From Anaeramoeba flamelloides (lineage: Eukaryota > Metamonada > Anaeramoebidae): 64,000 bases of DNA. This document shows, piece after piece, positions 1 through 11,697 of this stretch. The notes under the pieces are model-generated. The model was given only the letters and a program-made list of their open reading frames with translations, searched no databases and was not told where the DNA came from. The stretch spans positions 10,230,001-10,294,000 of the forward strand of contig JANTQA010000033.1 of NCBI GenBank assembly GCA_027625915.1, written 5' to 3'. The translations under genes were made by a program, and so were the position numbers. Position 1 is the stretch's first letter. Each line of letters begins with the position of its first letter.

Positions 1-2532
1 AACTTATTTATTTTTTTATGACAAAACAATCGAAGAGATCAAAGAACCAAATATAGCAGTTAGTTTTTTTTTTTTTTTCAAATTTTAAAAAAATAGACCA
101 AAAATTTGAATATTTTTTCTTTTTGTTTCTTAAATTTTAATAAAAACTACAGTTAAGATGCCCAGAATTTAAAAGAATTGAGTAAAATAAAAAAATTTTC
201 TGTTTATTTCACAAATTAAAATAAACCTAGATAATCTCATTAGATTTATCTAGAATTTAAAAGAATTGAGTAAAATCTTTGATTTTACTCAATTCTTTTA
301 AATTCTGGGAAAGTGTTGTCAATTTTCTTGAGTTTTCTGTTTTATTTGTAAAGTGTTCTAGGTTTTTTTGAGGTTTTCCAAATAAATAGAAAACTCAAAA
401 AAACCTAGAACACTTAACAAATAAAATAGAAAACCTCAAGAAAACCGACGTTAGGTTATTTTTAATTTGAGAAATCATAAAGAAAATTTCAAACATTTTC
501 TTTTTATTTCCCAAATTAAAAATAACCTAGACACTCTACGACACTTGACGGCACCCCACAACACCCACCGTTAAGTTTTCGGAAGTGTCATAGAGCCCTC
601 GCTTTTTTTTTTTAATTTTTTTTTTTTATTGAGAAAAACTATAGATTTTCGAGTAGTAACAGAAAATCGTGGCAAAACCTAGAAACTTATGGAAACTTAA
701 TGAACTTGACGGGAAAATAGTTTACATATTTCAAAAAATCTATATTTAAAATAAAAAATTTTATCGTTAAAATTAAGGTATAATTTCAATTTCATAAATC
801 ATATTTTTTTTTGTTATTTAATTCTTTGAAATAAATAAAATAATAATAATTTTCAATTAAAAAGAGTTTTTAAAAATTGAAATTATTTCTTTCATTTTGT
901 ACAGTTGAAATAGATTTTTTTTCATTAAATTTAAAGAATAAATTTATGAAAAATTATTCAAGTTTTTTTTTATATAAAATATAAATATTCTATTTTTTTT
1001 TTTTTTTTTTTTTTAAATTTCTGTTCTTTGTTAATATTACAGGATTTGATAATTTTGATTCAATTATTAAATAATTTAAGCAAATATTATTAATTTGAAA
1101 ATTGTTAATACAAAAAATCCTTTTTACAAATATCCATTTTATATAATTTTAAAGTTACTGTAGTTAAAAATACCTCTTTCCAGGACATAAAACTCAGAGT
1201 TTTTTCTCTATCAAAACACAACATCTAATTCAATGTTCAATTACATACCTAAGGTTAAATCAATTTTGAAGTTTTCCATTCGTATATCCTGAAAGTGTTA
1301 AATTATGATTTGATTTTGAATAAAACTTTCCTGTGTTTATTCCTTTTTTTTATGGTAATTGATTGTTTTTTTTTTTTCAAAATTGTATCTAAAATATATA
1401 CATTTTTTGAGAAAAATTTAAAATTTGATCTTTTATATTTAAAGTTTCCTATTTAATAGAAGAATTTTATGAAACCAATACCATGACAACTTATAGTTTA
1501 TTTACAGTTTCTTGGATAATTTAATTTATGAAAGTGGAATTGAAAAAAAAAAATAAGCACGGTTTTTAATTGTAAACACAGATTTTACAAAAACACACCG
1601 TTTATTTTAGCTACAGTACCCCCTCACAAAACTTTTAAGTTTTTATTCATAACAAACAATAACTCCTTATTCCCAATTCTAGAAATCGAAATATTTTTGA
1701 AGAATAAATAAAAGAAAATTTAAATCAATTAAAAAATTAAACCAATTTAATTTGCCCCAACACCTCTACCTAATATCTTATGATATTACATACATATACA
1801 TTTACATACACAGACACACACACATCCACATCCACACATAAATATATAAATATATATATCTGGAAATAATATTGAAATAAATTGGAATCAAATGAAAAAT
1901 ATTGAACAAATAAAAAAAACAAATATTTAGATCAAAGACAAAATTTCTTGAAAATTTTATATCAAAAATTCACTAAATACAAATAAAAGCTGGAAAACTT
2001 TTGAATATTACAAAATAATTCTAAAACAGTTAGAACAAATCGAGATTTAAACTACAAAGTTATCTTAATCAAAAATTTTGAGGAATAATTCTTGTATATT
2101 CCTGAAATTTTGTTACTTTTAATAATGATCAAAATAGATTTTCAGATTTTCTACATGTAAATAACTGTAAAATTTTCCCTTGTTTTTTAAAATCAAAAAA
2201 TCCAAAAAATTTTATAGAATATTTTGATCATTTCTAATGGAAATGCCCTAAATATGAAAGATATAGAAATTACTTGAAAAAATAATCAAAACAAATTCAA
2301 GTAAAATAATCAAAGCAAAAATAACCAAACCCATAAATAAAAAAGACAGTCTTTCTATAATGTCTTTTACTAATATGATGAATTTTCAAGAGATTTTGTT
2401 CTTAGATTTCTTGAAAATAAATATGTTTTTAAATTATAACATATCATCATTGCCTCTTTTTTTTTACGTCACTGTTCTCTCCCACTCTCTCTTTATTATT
2501 TTTTCTCTAACTTTTCTTTTTCTTTTGTTTTC

Positions 2533-2566
<34 letters not shown>

Positions 2567-2918
2567 CTCCATCCAAAAATGTGGGGCAAAAAAATATCCA
2601 TCAATATAAGAATAAATTCTTTATTCAACTCAAAACTTTAGACAAAAAAAAACGAAGCCATTAATAATAATAAAACTCTTGATTAAAATTTGTGTTTATT
2701 GATCAAAGTTCGAAGAATAAAAAATAAAAATAAAAAAAAAAATTGCCCCTAATTTTTGGAAAAATATCCAAAATTGGTAATGTCTATTTAACAATCTTTA
2801 GTTCGATCTTTTTTTCAATTTTTTTTTTTGATAATGTGTAAAATCATACTTCAATATATTTTTGATTTGATCTTTAGATTTTTTGTTTTTCATTTGATCA
2901 TTAACTTTTGTTTTTCCC

Positions 2919-2968
<50 letters not shown>

Positions 2969-3052
2969 TTTAAAAAAAGCAAACTGAATGAAAAAAAAAA
3001 AAAAAAAAACTTTTTATTTTTTTTTTTTTTTTTGTTTATCTCATCTCTTTAA
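1..3052. other. AT-rich spacer, no supported gene
   Basis: No convincing coding region is visible. Open frames in this stretch are runs of Phe, Lys, Ile and Asn read from homopolymers. The left part holds a foldback repeat array (listed separately). A CA-rich tract lies near 1785-1845, an (AT)n microsatellite at about 2537-2565 and very long T tracts near 2920-2965. The segment just after it, 3058-3165, is less biased and follows an AG, so it could be an upstream exon of the Gln/Asn-rich gene, but no frame is decisive. Confidence 0.6.
104..600. repeat. Modular foldback (multi-hairpin) repeat, array 1
   Basis: Three successive hairpins are visible. Near 254-299 the arm AATTGAGTAAAATC is followed after three bases by its complement. 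Near 320-446 arms of about 50 bases carry CTAGGTTTTTTTGAG and its complement CTCAAAAAAACCTAG. Near 452-524 arms carry TTAGGTTATTTTTAATTTG and its complement. The array ends in CTCTACGACACTTGACGGC at about 533-551. The same arms recur in five other places in the window. Confidence 0.8.
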
Positions 3053-3841
3053 TTGAAGTGTACAACTGTTCTGAGCAATTTTTCCACCAAAGTCCATCGA
3101 AGTCAACTCAATTGTTTAGAATCAAAAGAATTTTTGGTTGATTTCTTATCACATCTCTTCTGAACTTTGTTAAATTTTGGACAATAATAATAACAAAGTA
3201 AAAATGAAAAAAATGAAGAATTCGAAAAAATAATGAAATGAGAAATTTGACTCTATTATTTTTTCAAAATTAAAAATTTTGCAAAATAATTTTAATTCAA
3301 AAAAAAATATTTAGAATCCATTAATAAAACTTCAAAATACAAGAAATTAAGTATGATATGCTAAAAAAACATATTATTGTTGTACATTTTGTATAATTAA
3401 ATTAATATTAAGAAATAATTATTGAAATAAAAAATGCCCTATATTATTGGAAATAGCTTATATATAACCCTTTATTCGAAAGTAATTTAGAGAGTTAAGG
3501 AGATATAATTCTTCATTTACAAGTGATTTATCTTTTTATAAATACCTGTTATTATTTCCAATTGATTAATAACTCGAAAATTTATTTTATCAAATGGAAT
3601 TTATTCTATCTTTTTTTTTCTTCTTTCCACTTTAAGTTTATTTATCTTTATCCCCCTCCTCCCTTTTTGAAAAAATGGGAAGTTTACTTCTCTTATTCTA
3701 AAATTAATCAAATTAATCAATATCTAAATTTTTTTGTTAAAATAATTACACTATTATTTATCATAACTCTTTTAAATAATTAAAGAAAATCCATTTTCAT
3801 CTTCAACTGAGAAAACTGCCAATTCTGAAGAATTTGTTGAC

Positions 3842-4534
3842 ATGCTCAAATTTAGGAATACGCCATCACCTTTTTTCTATAATGCAATTTCCCCAACACC
3901 CTTTATGAATTATTCGCCTTTCCCATCTGTTATCCACCCGACTTTAAACCAAGGGTTTGATCCAATGTTCTTTCGCACACCATCCCCAATGGCAACAAAT
4001 GTAATGGATTTATCCGCATTATTAAACCAAAATAAAGCCACAACATCCATTCCAACCACAATAACACCGAAACTTTTAAAAACAAACAATACAAACAATA
4101 AACACCAAACACTTTATAAAAACGAAGAAATTTCGGGAGGCGATCGAATTCAACAGCAGTTAATTATGATGAAACAACAAATAGCAAAACAACAACAAGA
4201 ACAACAATTACAACAATTGCAACAACAAAAATTAGAAATACCACAACAAATCTTATCACTTCAACAAAACTCAACTAACACAGATAATAAACAAAACATT
4301 CTTTTAAAACCAAATTTCAATTTAAACCCAAATCTACATCTAAATCCAAACCAAAATCAAAATCAAAATCAAAATTTAAATTCTAATATAAATCAAAATA
4401 CAAACATCAATCCAAATACAAATATTAATCCAAACTCAAATCAAATTTTGAATCTTCAATTAAAACAAAAAAACCCCTCTGAAAAAGTCCGTCCAAATTT
4501 CGTTCCACAATTAAGTGAAGAATGGTTTAATTAG
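3842..4534 (+). CDS. Gln/Asn-rich protein, probably the last exon of a longer gene
   Basis: The 230-residue frame starts with a Pro/Phe/Ser segment containing several S/T-P motifs (NTPSPF, ISPTPF, FRTPSPM). A Gln-rich stretch follows at about residues 105-145, then an Asn/Gln repeat at about 155-205, and a distinct C-terminus ending in SEEWFN. The Met at 3842 may not be the real start. The frame stays open upstream to a stop near 3773, the codons from about 3786 read like protein (ENPFSSSTEKTANSEEF), and an AG at 3784-3785 is a plausible splice acceptor. That fits a terminal exon whose 5' exons I cannot place. The composition fits a transcriptional or RNA-binding regulator, but no folded domain is recognisable and I assign no function. 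The coding signal is strong because base composition and codon use differ from the flanks. Confidence 0.65.
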   Translation: MLKFRNTPSPFFYNAISPTPFMNYSPFPSVIHPTLNQGFDPMFFRTPSPMATNVMDLSALLNQNKATTSIPTTITPKLLKTNNTNNKHQTLYKNEEISGGDRIQQQLIMMKQQIAKQQQEQQLQQLQQQKLEIPQQILSLQQNSTNTDNKQNILLKPNFNLNPNLHLNPNQNQNQNQNLNSNINQNTNINPNTNINPNSNQILNLQLKQKNPSEKVRPNFVPQLSEEWFN

Positions 4535-4989
4535 AAAATTTTTCAATTCATATTTTGTAAATTAAAATTAGTTTTTATCGTTTTTTTTTTTTTTGGGTTT
4601 AATATTCATTTTTAAAAATCATTTTCAAATTATCCAAAAATTTTAGTTTTTTGTTAAATTAGAGTTTTTTAATCCTTATTTATTCTTTAGAATTTAAATA
4701 CAAAGTTAATAAAATCCTATTTTGGTTGTTATTTTCATTTTAGTTTTTTATTGTACACTAAAGCTGAAGAGGACAAAACCATTCTATAAGTGGAAGATGC
4801 AAGAAGATATAATGTATTTCAAATAGACGCGCTTCGTTCAAATTCGCTTTAACTCTGTCTATAATGGTTGACTTGTATTCGGAGGGATATGAGGAGTACC
4901 GTTGATTTGTGTTGGGAATTAATTTTTGAAATCTTGGTGGAATTAGTGGTGATTAAAAAAAAAATGATCAAATATAGACTTCATGGAGT
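4535..4989. other. Spacer with a less AT-rich island at 4745-4935
   Basis: After a short T-rich tract, about 190 bases (4745-4935) are clearly richer in G and C than the surroundings. They contain words such as AGACGCGCTTCGTTC. All frames are interrupted, no tRNA or snRNA signature was found, and no second copy was noticed in the window. It may be a relic or a non-coding transcript. Confidence 0.35.
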
Positions 4990-6033
4990 TGTTATTTTTT
5001 ACTAATTTAGAGTGTCACAGTTTATGAGAAACTGAATCATTATAAACATTTTTTTTTTTGCCAAGAATATTAATTTTTTTAGAAATATGGGGGTGTCATA
5101 TATCATAGTCTAATATATTTACATACCAATTAAAAAAAAGGAAACCAAAATAATGAAATAATTGATTACAGAATTTCCAAATTTTTGTAAAGAATTCAGT
5201 ATTTATGAAAAAAAAAAAATTGAAAAAAAATATTTTTCAAATGGAAAGGAATTGTCAAATCATGTTATTTATTTGAATATGAGTTCATGTGAAAAAAAAT
5301 TATTTTTTTTTGTCTGGAGTTGCAATATCAAATATTTTGAGATCTCTTTTTGGGAAATGATTCACAAAATCTGTAATATTTTGGTTTGTGAATTCACAAA
5401 AAAAAATTAAATTGTGAAATTGATATACAACAATTTATTTTTCAACACATATTCTTATTTCATCGGTTATCTCAAACATTCAAAAATTTGATATTTCATT
5501 TTTGTTTTTACAATTTTCTTTACAATTTCCTTCACTAAGGTAACATTTTTAGAAACAACATTTAATAAACAAAAAATAGAACAAGGGGTGAAAGGGGACA
5601 TTTTTTTTTTTTGATACAAACTATGTATATAATCAATTTCTAGATTTTTTATTTGTATGAATTCACATTTCAAAATATTAAGGTTTTTGCGATAAATTAA
5701 AACAGATATATCATAATAAAAAAAAAAAAAAAAAAATTCTTTCTTCTTCTTCTGTTTATTATTTGATACAATTTCTTCTTCTTTACTTTTTTTTATTATT
5801 CTGTGATAAAAACTTTTGAATAAAAATTTTAAAAAGTAAATTGTTATTTCCAAAGAATTCTCCAAAACTAATTTCATAATTTCAATTTTCATCAGATTCA
5901 TCCAATTCAAATTTGTCTTTAGAAAATTAAATATTTTTTAAATTCTTCTTCAGAAAAATAGATTTATTGGATTATATATCTGTTAGATTGAAAAGTTACC
6001 CATTTTTTATCAAATTTTAATACTATAAATATT

Positions 6034-6071
<38 letters not shown>

Positions 6072-8240
6072 AGCACCCCAAATAACCTAAAAACATTTCA
6101 AACAAAAATTTAAATTTGAAATGTTATCAAAGGATAATAAGATATAGAATTAATAAACAATTATCTTAGAAAGAAAATTTTATAATTAAAAATTGTATAG
6201 TTACTTAAAATAAATAAATAACTTGAAAAAAATTTTTCATCATTTGAAATTTTTTTTTGGTTATTGTGATTTTAGTATTTTTCCAAATTTTGTCAAAATA
6301 ATTTTTTTTTTTTTTTGAAAAGTTTGCCTAGACATCAAAAACCTCTTAGTTTTAACATTTAAAACACATCATACTTTACTGGAAATTTTTTGGGGGCCCT
6401 TTGCACCCCAAAATTGCCTAAAATGTTTGATTAAATAATTTATTCATTATAAAAGTTATTATAACATCACATAGAAAATTTGTTTTATCTATTGATTACG
6501 ATTCAATATCAATATCTATATTAGATTCTATATAATTTAAAAATAAAAAAAATATAAATTAAATTAGAAAAAAAAATCAAATATTTTTTCATTGTAAAAT
6601 TTTACAATTTTTTCAACAAGATTTTTTTTCAATTTTAAATAATTTGGCCAATAGTTCGAGTCAGATTAATAATTGATTTTTTTTTTTATTTTTTACAATT
6701 TTTTAATTTTTGACTTTTTAAAATCTAGACATAAAATAAACAATATTATTGAATTAGAGAACATATATCAGAACTTATTTAACAAGATCTGGATTAATTT
6801 ATTAAGGAAAAATCCAAATATCGCAAATATATTATTCAAATTTTTACAAATAACAAAACACAAATAAAAAAAATTTGGTTTCGGAGATTATTTTATTATA
6901 TTGGAATAATATTTATGAGTTATTTTTTATTTTATTTTAAATTTAGGTATAAATATTTTATCCATTAAAAAGTAATTTATATTTGTTTTATTCCAATTTA
7001 ATAAATTGAAATTATTTTACAATTTTTTTTTTTTTTTTGATTTTCAAGTAATTTCTATGGCTTAAATACAAGTTTTAGAAAATTAATCATATTAAAAATT
7101 TAATTTTGGCCTAAAGAAATAAATTTCATTTTTCTCTTAATTGGATATTTATTGAAATTTTTTCTAAAAAAACAATTAAATTTCAAAGTAATTTATTTTT
7201 TTATTTATTTTTTTTTATCATAAAATTAGCAAAATTGTTTTGTGGTTATTATTAATAAATTAATGTATTGAGTTTTGAATTACTATTAATGTAATAAAAT
7301 TTCCCATTTAAAAAAATAAAATAAAAATAAAAATCTTTAAAAAAAATGTAAAAATGAATAATTATTATTTTTTTTTTTCAATTTCAAAAAAAAAATCAAT
7401 AACTTAACTACTTTATCTTTGAACTATTTTGACTTTTTATTATAATTCAAATCTGGATTAAAGACAAATAAGAAAATTAATATATTAGTAGATCAATATT
7501 ATTTTAGATCTAATTTAAAAAACTTGATGAAATTTAGGCAAATCCGGGGTGCTAAGGGATATATATTTCCTTATATTATTTGACAATATTATTTTCTTTT
7601 TCTTTGAGTCGAACTTTTTTTTTTTTTTTTTTTTTAATTTAATTATTTCCATTTCGTGTTTGTAACTGTTTATTTGTTTTTGTTTTATTGAATGATATTA
7701 ATTGAAAAAAGAACGCTGAAAACAAATGTTGTAAAAAAGACTTTGATAAAATAATAATAAAGGAAATGAGTCAGAAATTCCAGGTAATTCCGTGTTTAAT
7801 CTTGCCCAAATTAGGACAATATTTAAGAAAAGTCTTTAAAATATACTCTAAATGATTTTTTGTTTTAATTCATTCTTGATTCCAATAGATTTATTTAATA
7901 AGGTGATCCTCGTTTTTTAGTTCTAATTCACAATGGAAAGATTAGTTTAAAAGAATAGATTTCTCAAATCTGTTTTTTTTTTTTTTTTTTTTTTCAAAGT
8001 TTAATTTCAAGCTTGCCCAGTATACATTTCTCAATTCAAAAGATAATTTTAAAAACCTAAAATTTAATCTCAAAAAAAAAATTCAAAAAATTTAAAAATG
8101 AAAGATTTCATCCTGATTTATTTTGGGTTCTTTTTCAATTCACAAATATTAAAGTGATAGATATTTTGGTTTCAAAGTTTTAATATCCTATGGAAAATAA
8201 AAAAAAATAACTTTTTTTCATTAAAGTTTGACCAATTAAT
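4990..8240. repeat. Dispersed repeat family C, copy 1 (interrupted by a TIR element)
   Basis: The halves 4990-5950 and 7560-8240 align by eye with 13040-14260 in the PCID2 intron. Shared landmarks include GAGTGTCACAG..GAAACTGAAT, AATATATTTACATACC, TTCATCCAATTC and TTTTGGTTTCAAAGTTTTAAT. A third partial copy lies inverted at 37236-37625. Copy 1 is split by the 6067-7558 element. On the minus strand the family reads partly like protein (ELDELNENRIWEF in copy 2), so it may derive from a coding sequence, but every copy is broken. Confidence 0.6.
6067..7558. mobile_element. Non-autonomous TIR DNA element, about 1.5 kb
   Basis: The left end begins CCCTTAGCACCCC at 6067-6079 and the right end is its exact complement GGGGTGCTAAGGG at 7546-7558. 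Both are embedded in ATATAT, consistent with insertion into a TA-rich target. Inside each end a GCCTAAA-like block follows (AACCTAAA on the left, TTTAGGC on the right). A third, internal copy CCCTTTGCACCCC lies at 6397-6409 and is also followed by TTGCCTAAA. No transposase is visible; the only open frames are short Phe/Ile/Asn-rich noise. It sits inside family C copy 1. Confidence 0.7.
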
Positions 8241-8582
8241 ATTTTAAAAAATGGTAAAAAGATACCTACTTCATTAATATTTTTTCAACAAATAAAACAA
8301 ATACAAATTAAAAACTATTTTTTATTTAAAAATATTAATTATTCTCAAAAATTAATTTTAATGATAATATTTGGTTATTTATTCTTGAAAAAATGCAAAA
8401 ATATAAATTCATTTTTTAAATTTCAAGATAAACAAAATTTCATAATAAATAGCCCATGTTCTATTTGAATTTTAAATTGCTTTTGTATTGTTTTGAAGTT
8501 TTTCTTCTCACCATGTAAAGTTTGAATATAAATCATTTTTTCTCTTATTTATTTTTTCCATAGTGTTTTGTTAAAATGAAAA

Positions 8583-10075
8583 ATGAAAATGAAAATGTGG
8601 AAAGAAGTAACAGATAAATTAATGAAAAAATTGGTTTCAAATATGAAAAAGAAATTAGATTTAGTTATTCAATTGGAAGGAGAATCAATAAAAGGGTTTT
8701 ATTAATTTTTTAAAATTTCGATTTTTTATGTAATGCTTATTTCAAAATATTGGCACAATTTTTTTTTAACTGTTTTGTTTATTTTTTTTTTCTTTTATTT
8801 TTAGACAAAAGATAAATATCTAGTGAGTATAGAACTGAATATTAAAATAGAACTTTTTATATTATAATAGATAACTTCAAACATTAAAAATAATTTTCTT
8901 TAAAATTTGATTTTTAATGGGTCAATTATTTTGAAATAGAGTTTTTTTAATAAATTATGAAAAAATAAAATAAAAGTTTTCTCTTTTTTAGATCTCTAAA
9001 AAATATATTATTTTAGTTTTTTACTCTAATTTTTAAAAAAAGATTAAAAATATATGGTTATCTGTTTCTTGAAACTCTCAGAAATTACTAAAAGTGGTAT
9101 TTCCAAAAAATCTATTAAGATTTAAAAATTTTCTTTTGATCTTTCTCAACTCAATTATCCAAAAAAAAGGAATCAGATCTTATTACCAAAAATTTAATTT
9201 GCAAAATGAATTATTAGAAATTGTGAAAATTCATTTCTTATATGTTGATAAAGGATTTTGTTTTATCAAGTTTAATTGATCTGAGAATAATTACTTTCTC
9301 TTACCTTTGGGAAAAAAAATTAATAAGAGTTACTAAACCTCTTACAGAATGATAGTTTAAATCCCTTTTGTATTAGTTACAAAATGTGTATTAGGTATCA
9401 ATTCAGAGTAATTGATTTTAAAAATTCTTTTGTTAGTATTTCAAAATAATCCAATTTGACGAATTAAAAAAATATCTTTGCAATTTAGAGAGGTAAATTA
9501 AATTTTCTTAAAATCTTTGGAGAATTGGAATGAGAGTTTTGATGATCTTACTTTTGAAAGGCTTTTGTCTCAGAGTATAAATGTTATGGAAAATACTATT
9601 TACTAAATATTTTTTATTGTATTTTTACAACAACTAAAGGAAAATATTTATTTCAGGTTTTATAAAGATCAAGTCTGGTATTGTTTGTTGAAAAGCATCA
9701 AGAGTGATCACCCAAAAGTCAAATCGACATTCTTATTTTGGGAAGAGCAAATTTTTATTTACTTTTTGGACTTTGGATAAAATTTTGATTATGATAATTT
9801 TTTTTGAACAACCTTTTGCAAAAGTATTTTAGGGAATTTCAGTTTGAAAAACAACACTATTTGAATAAAGTTTAGGTAAAAGGTGCTGTTATTATTTCCA
9901 AATAAATTCTAATTTTATTGTAAAACATTATAGGATTTATACCTCAAAACTTTCTAGACTTTAATTAGGATTATCACTTTTACGGGCTTTTCTGCTTAGA
10001 AAGTGTTTTCAATAACCCGAAAGGTTTGAAAGTTTTCAAAGACACAAAGATTTGATTAACTTTCACAGATTTTAT
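8583..10075 (+). other. Cluster of exon-like segments, unidentified gene or gene relic
   Basis: Several short frames here have less biased composition than their surroundings. At 8583-8702 a frame starts MKMKMWKEVTDKL and continues to LEGESIKG. At about 9081-9279 a frame follows a CTCTCAG acceptor-like site. At about 9503-9604 a frame contains SLENWNESFDDLTFERLL. At about 9659-9780 a frame follows TTATTTCAG and contains KDQVWYCLLKSIKSDHPKV. At about 9934-10055 a frame contains CLESVFNNPKGLKVFKDTK. The segments do not join cleanly in phase at obvious GT-AG sites. I recognise no family. It may be a real multi-exon gene, a decayed gene, or chance. Confidence 0.3.
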
Positions 10076-10399
10076 GTTTTAAAACAAATACTCATTGAAT
10101 CTATCTCGATTTTTTTTGTCAATTCTTTAATAATAAACCAATTTTGATATAATTCTATATTTGATTTTGTTATCCCAAATACTACTCGAATTATAAGAAG
10201 AAAAATGCAAGATCTATCAGCTCTTCAAAATATTAAATAAAGAGGTTTTATAGTAAAAATAATAGCATATTACAATCTAAAAAAATATTGAATAATACAT
10301 ATTCTTAGATATCTGAAATAATTCTGTTTTATATACTAATTCAATTTCATCAAAGTAGAATTCATTTTTAGTATTTTATATAAACTCTATTTCAATTTT

Positions 10400-11333
10400 T
10401 AAATTTATTTGTCAAATTAAAAACTTTTTAACCATTGTGAAAAAAATTTGGTTCCTTAAAAAAAATTGGTTCAGTTAAAAATTTGTTTTCGTTTTTTAAA
10501 TAGTAAATATTAGCAAAATGGTTTTTGATCAAAGTAAAATTTTATGAACAAATCTTACATTTAATAAAAACCAAAGTCATTATCAATAATAATTTTCAAA
10601 TGCAATATTAAATTGTTGCCTTTTAACCTTTTGGAATTACTGTGGAACTCCAAAAATACAAAAATTTATTTTTAATTGTCAACTTTACTAAAAATAAGAG
10701 AACTATTTAATAGGAAATATTAAAATCTATTAATTCAATAAGATATTTATCATTGTTAATAAACGCAAATTTATCACGGTTAATCTTAAATATCCTTTTA
10801 AACCAAATTGAATCATAAATTCTTCCAAAAAAGATATTTTTTCGAAAGAGGTTGTTTTCCACTAATGTTTACAATCAAAACTTCAAAATACTGAAATACC
10901 AAGATTTCAGAAACCATTTAAATTCTAAAAATCCTCATAGACAAACCTTAATTTAAAACTGTTATTAATTTTTGGTCTTCCCAAACAATAATTAACTTGA
11001 TCTTGTAATGTTTTCTAATAAAAAAAAATTAACATTTTTAGTAAAGTTTACAATTAAAAATCGATTTTTGTTTTTTAGAGTTCCACAGTAATTCCAAAGG
11101 GTTAAAATGCAACAAGATAATATTGTCTTTGAAAATTATTATTGATAATGACTTTGGTTTTTATTAAATGTAAGATTTGTTCATAAAATTTTACTTTGAT
11201 CAAAAACCATTTTGCTAATATTTACTATTTAAAAAACGAAAACAAATTTTTGACTGAACCAATTTTTTTTAATTACCAAAATTTTTTTCACAATGGTTAA
11301 AAATCAAAGGAATTTTTGACAAATAAAAAAATC
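10400..11333. mobile_element. Long-terminal-inverted-repeat (foldback) element, about 0.93 kb
   Basis: The left arm, about 10400-10692, and the right arm, about 11036-11333, are inverted copies that differ only by scattered bases by eye. For example TAAATAGTAAATATTAGC on the left is answered by GCTAATATTTACTATTTA on the right, and GGAATTACTGTGGAACTC by GAGTTCCACAGTAATTCC. The loop of about 340 bases has no coding potential. High arm identity suggests recent insertion or arm conversion. It ends about 365 bases upstream of the PCID2 start codon, so it may overlap that promoter. Confidence 0.8.
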
Positions 11334-11697
11334 CAAAGAAACGAAATTTTCAAAGAGAGACAATACAAATGATCTCCAAAACTCACACCCAACAACAGCT
11401 ATAACAACACACCTCTTTAAATATTGCTTTAGTTTTGAAATAGTTCCAAGATAAGAGGATATATTACCTAATGAAGAAACACTAAAAAATGAAAATTGCA
11501 GAACAACATTTTGAGATTTAAAAAAAAACTTTCCATACTTTAATGATTAGAAGTTTAAAGACAAGAGACTCACACAACCATTCTTCTCTTTATAAATATA
11601 ACAAATAAATTCTAAATAGAGGAAAAATAAACATAAATATTTAATCTATGTCGCTTCATTTTTTTTATTTTAATTTTAACCAACATTCTTTAATAAA

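Noticed and set aside
2537-2565. Membrane protein frame at 2360-2641
   Set aside because: The frame is formed by T-rich sequence and the (AT)n microsatellite, with no supported start, exon boundary or family.
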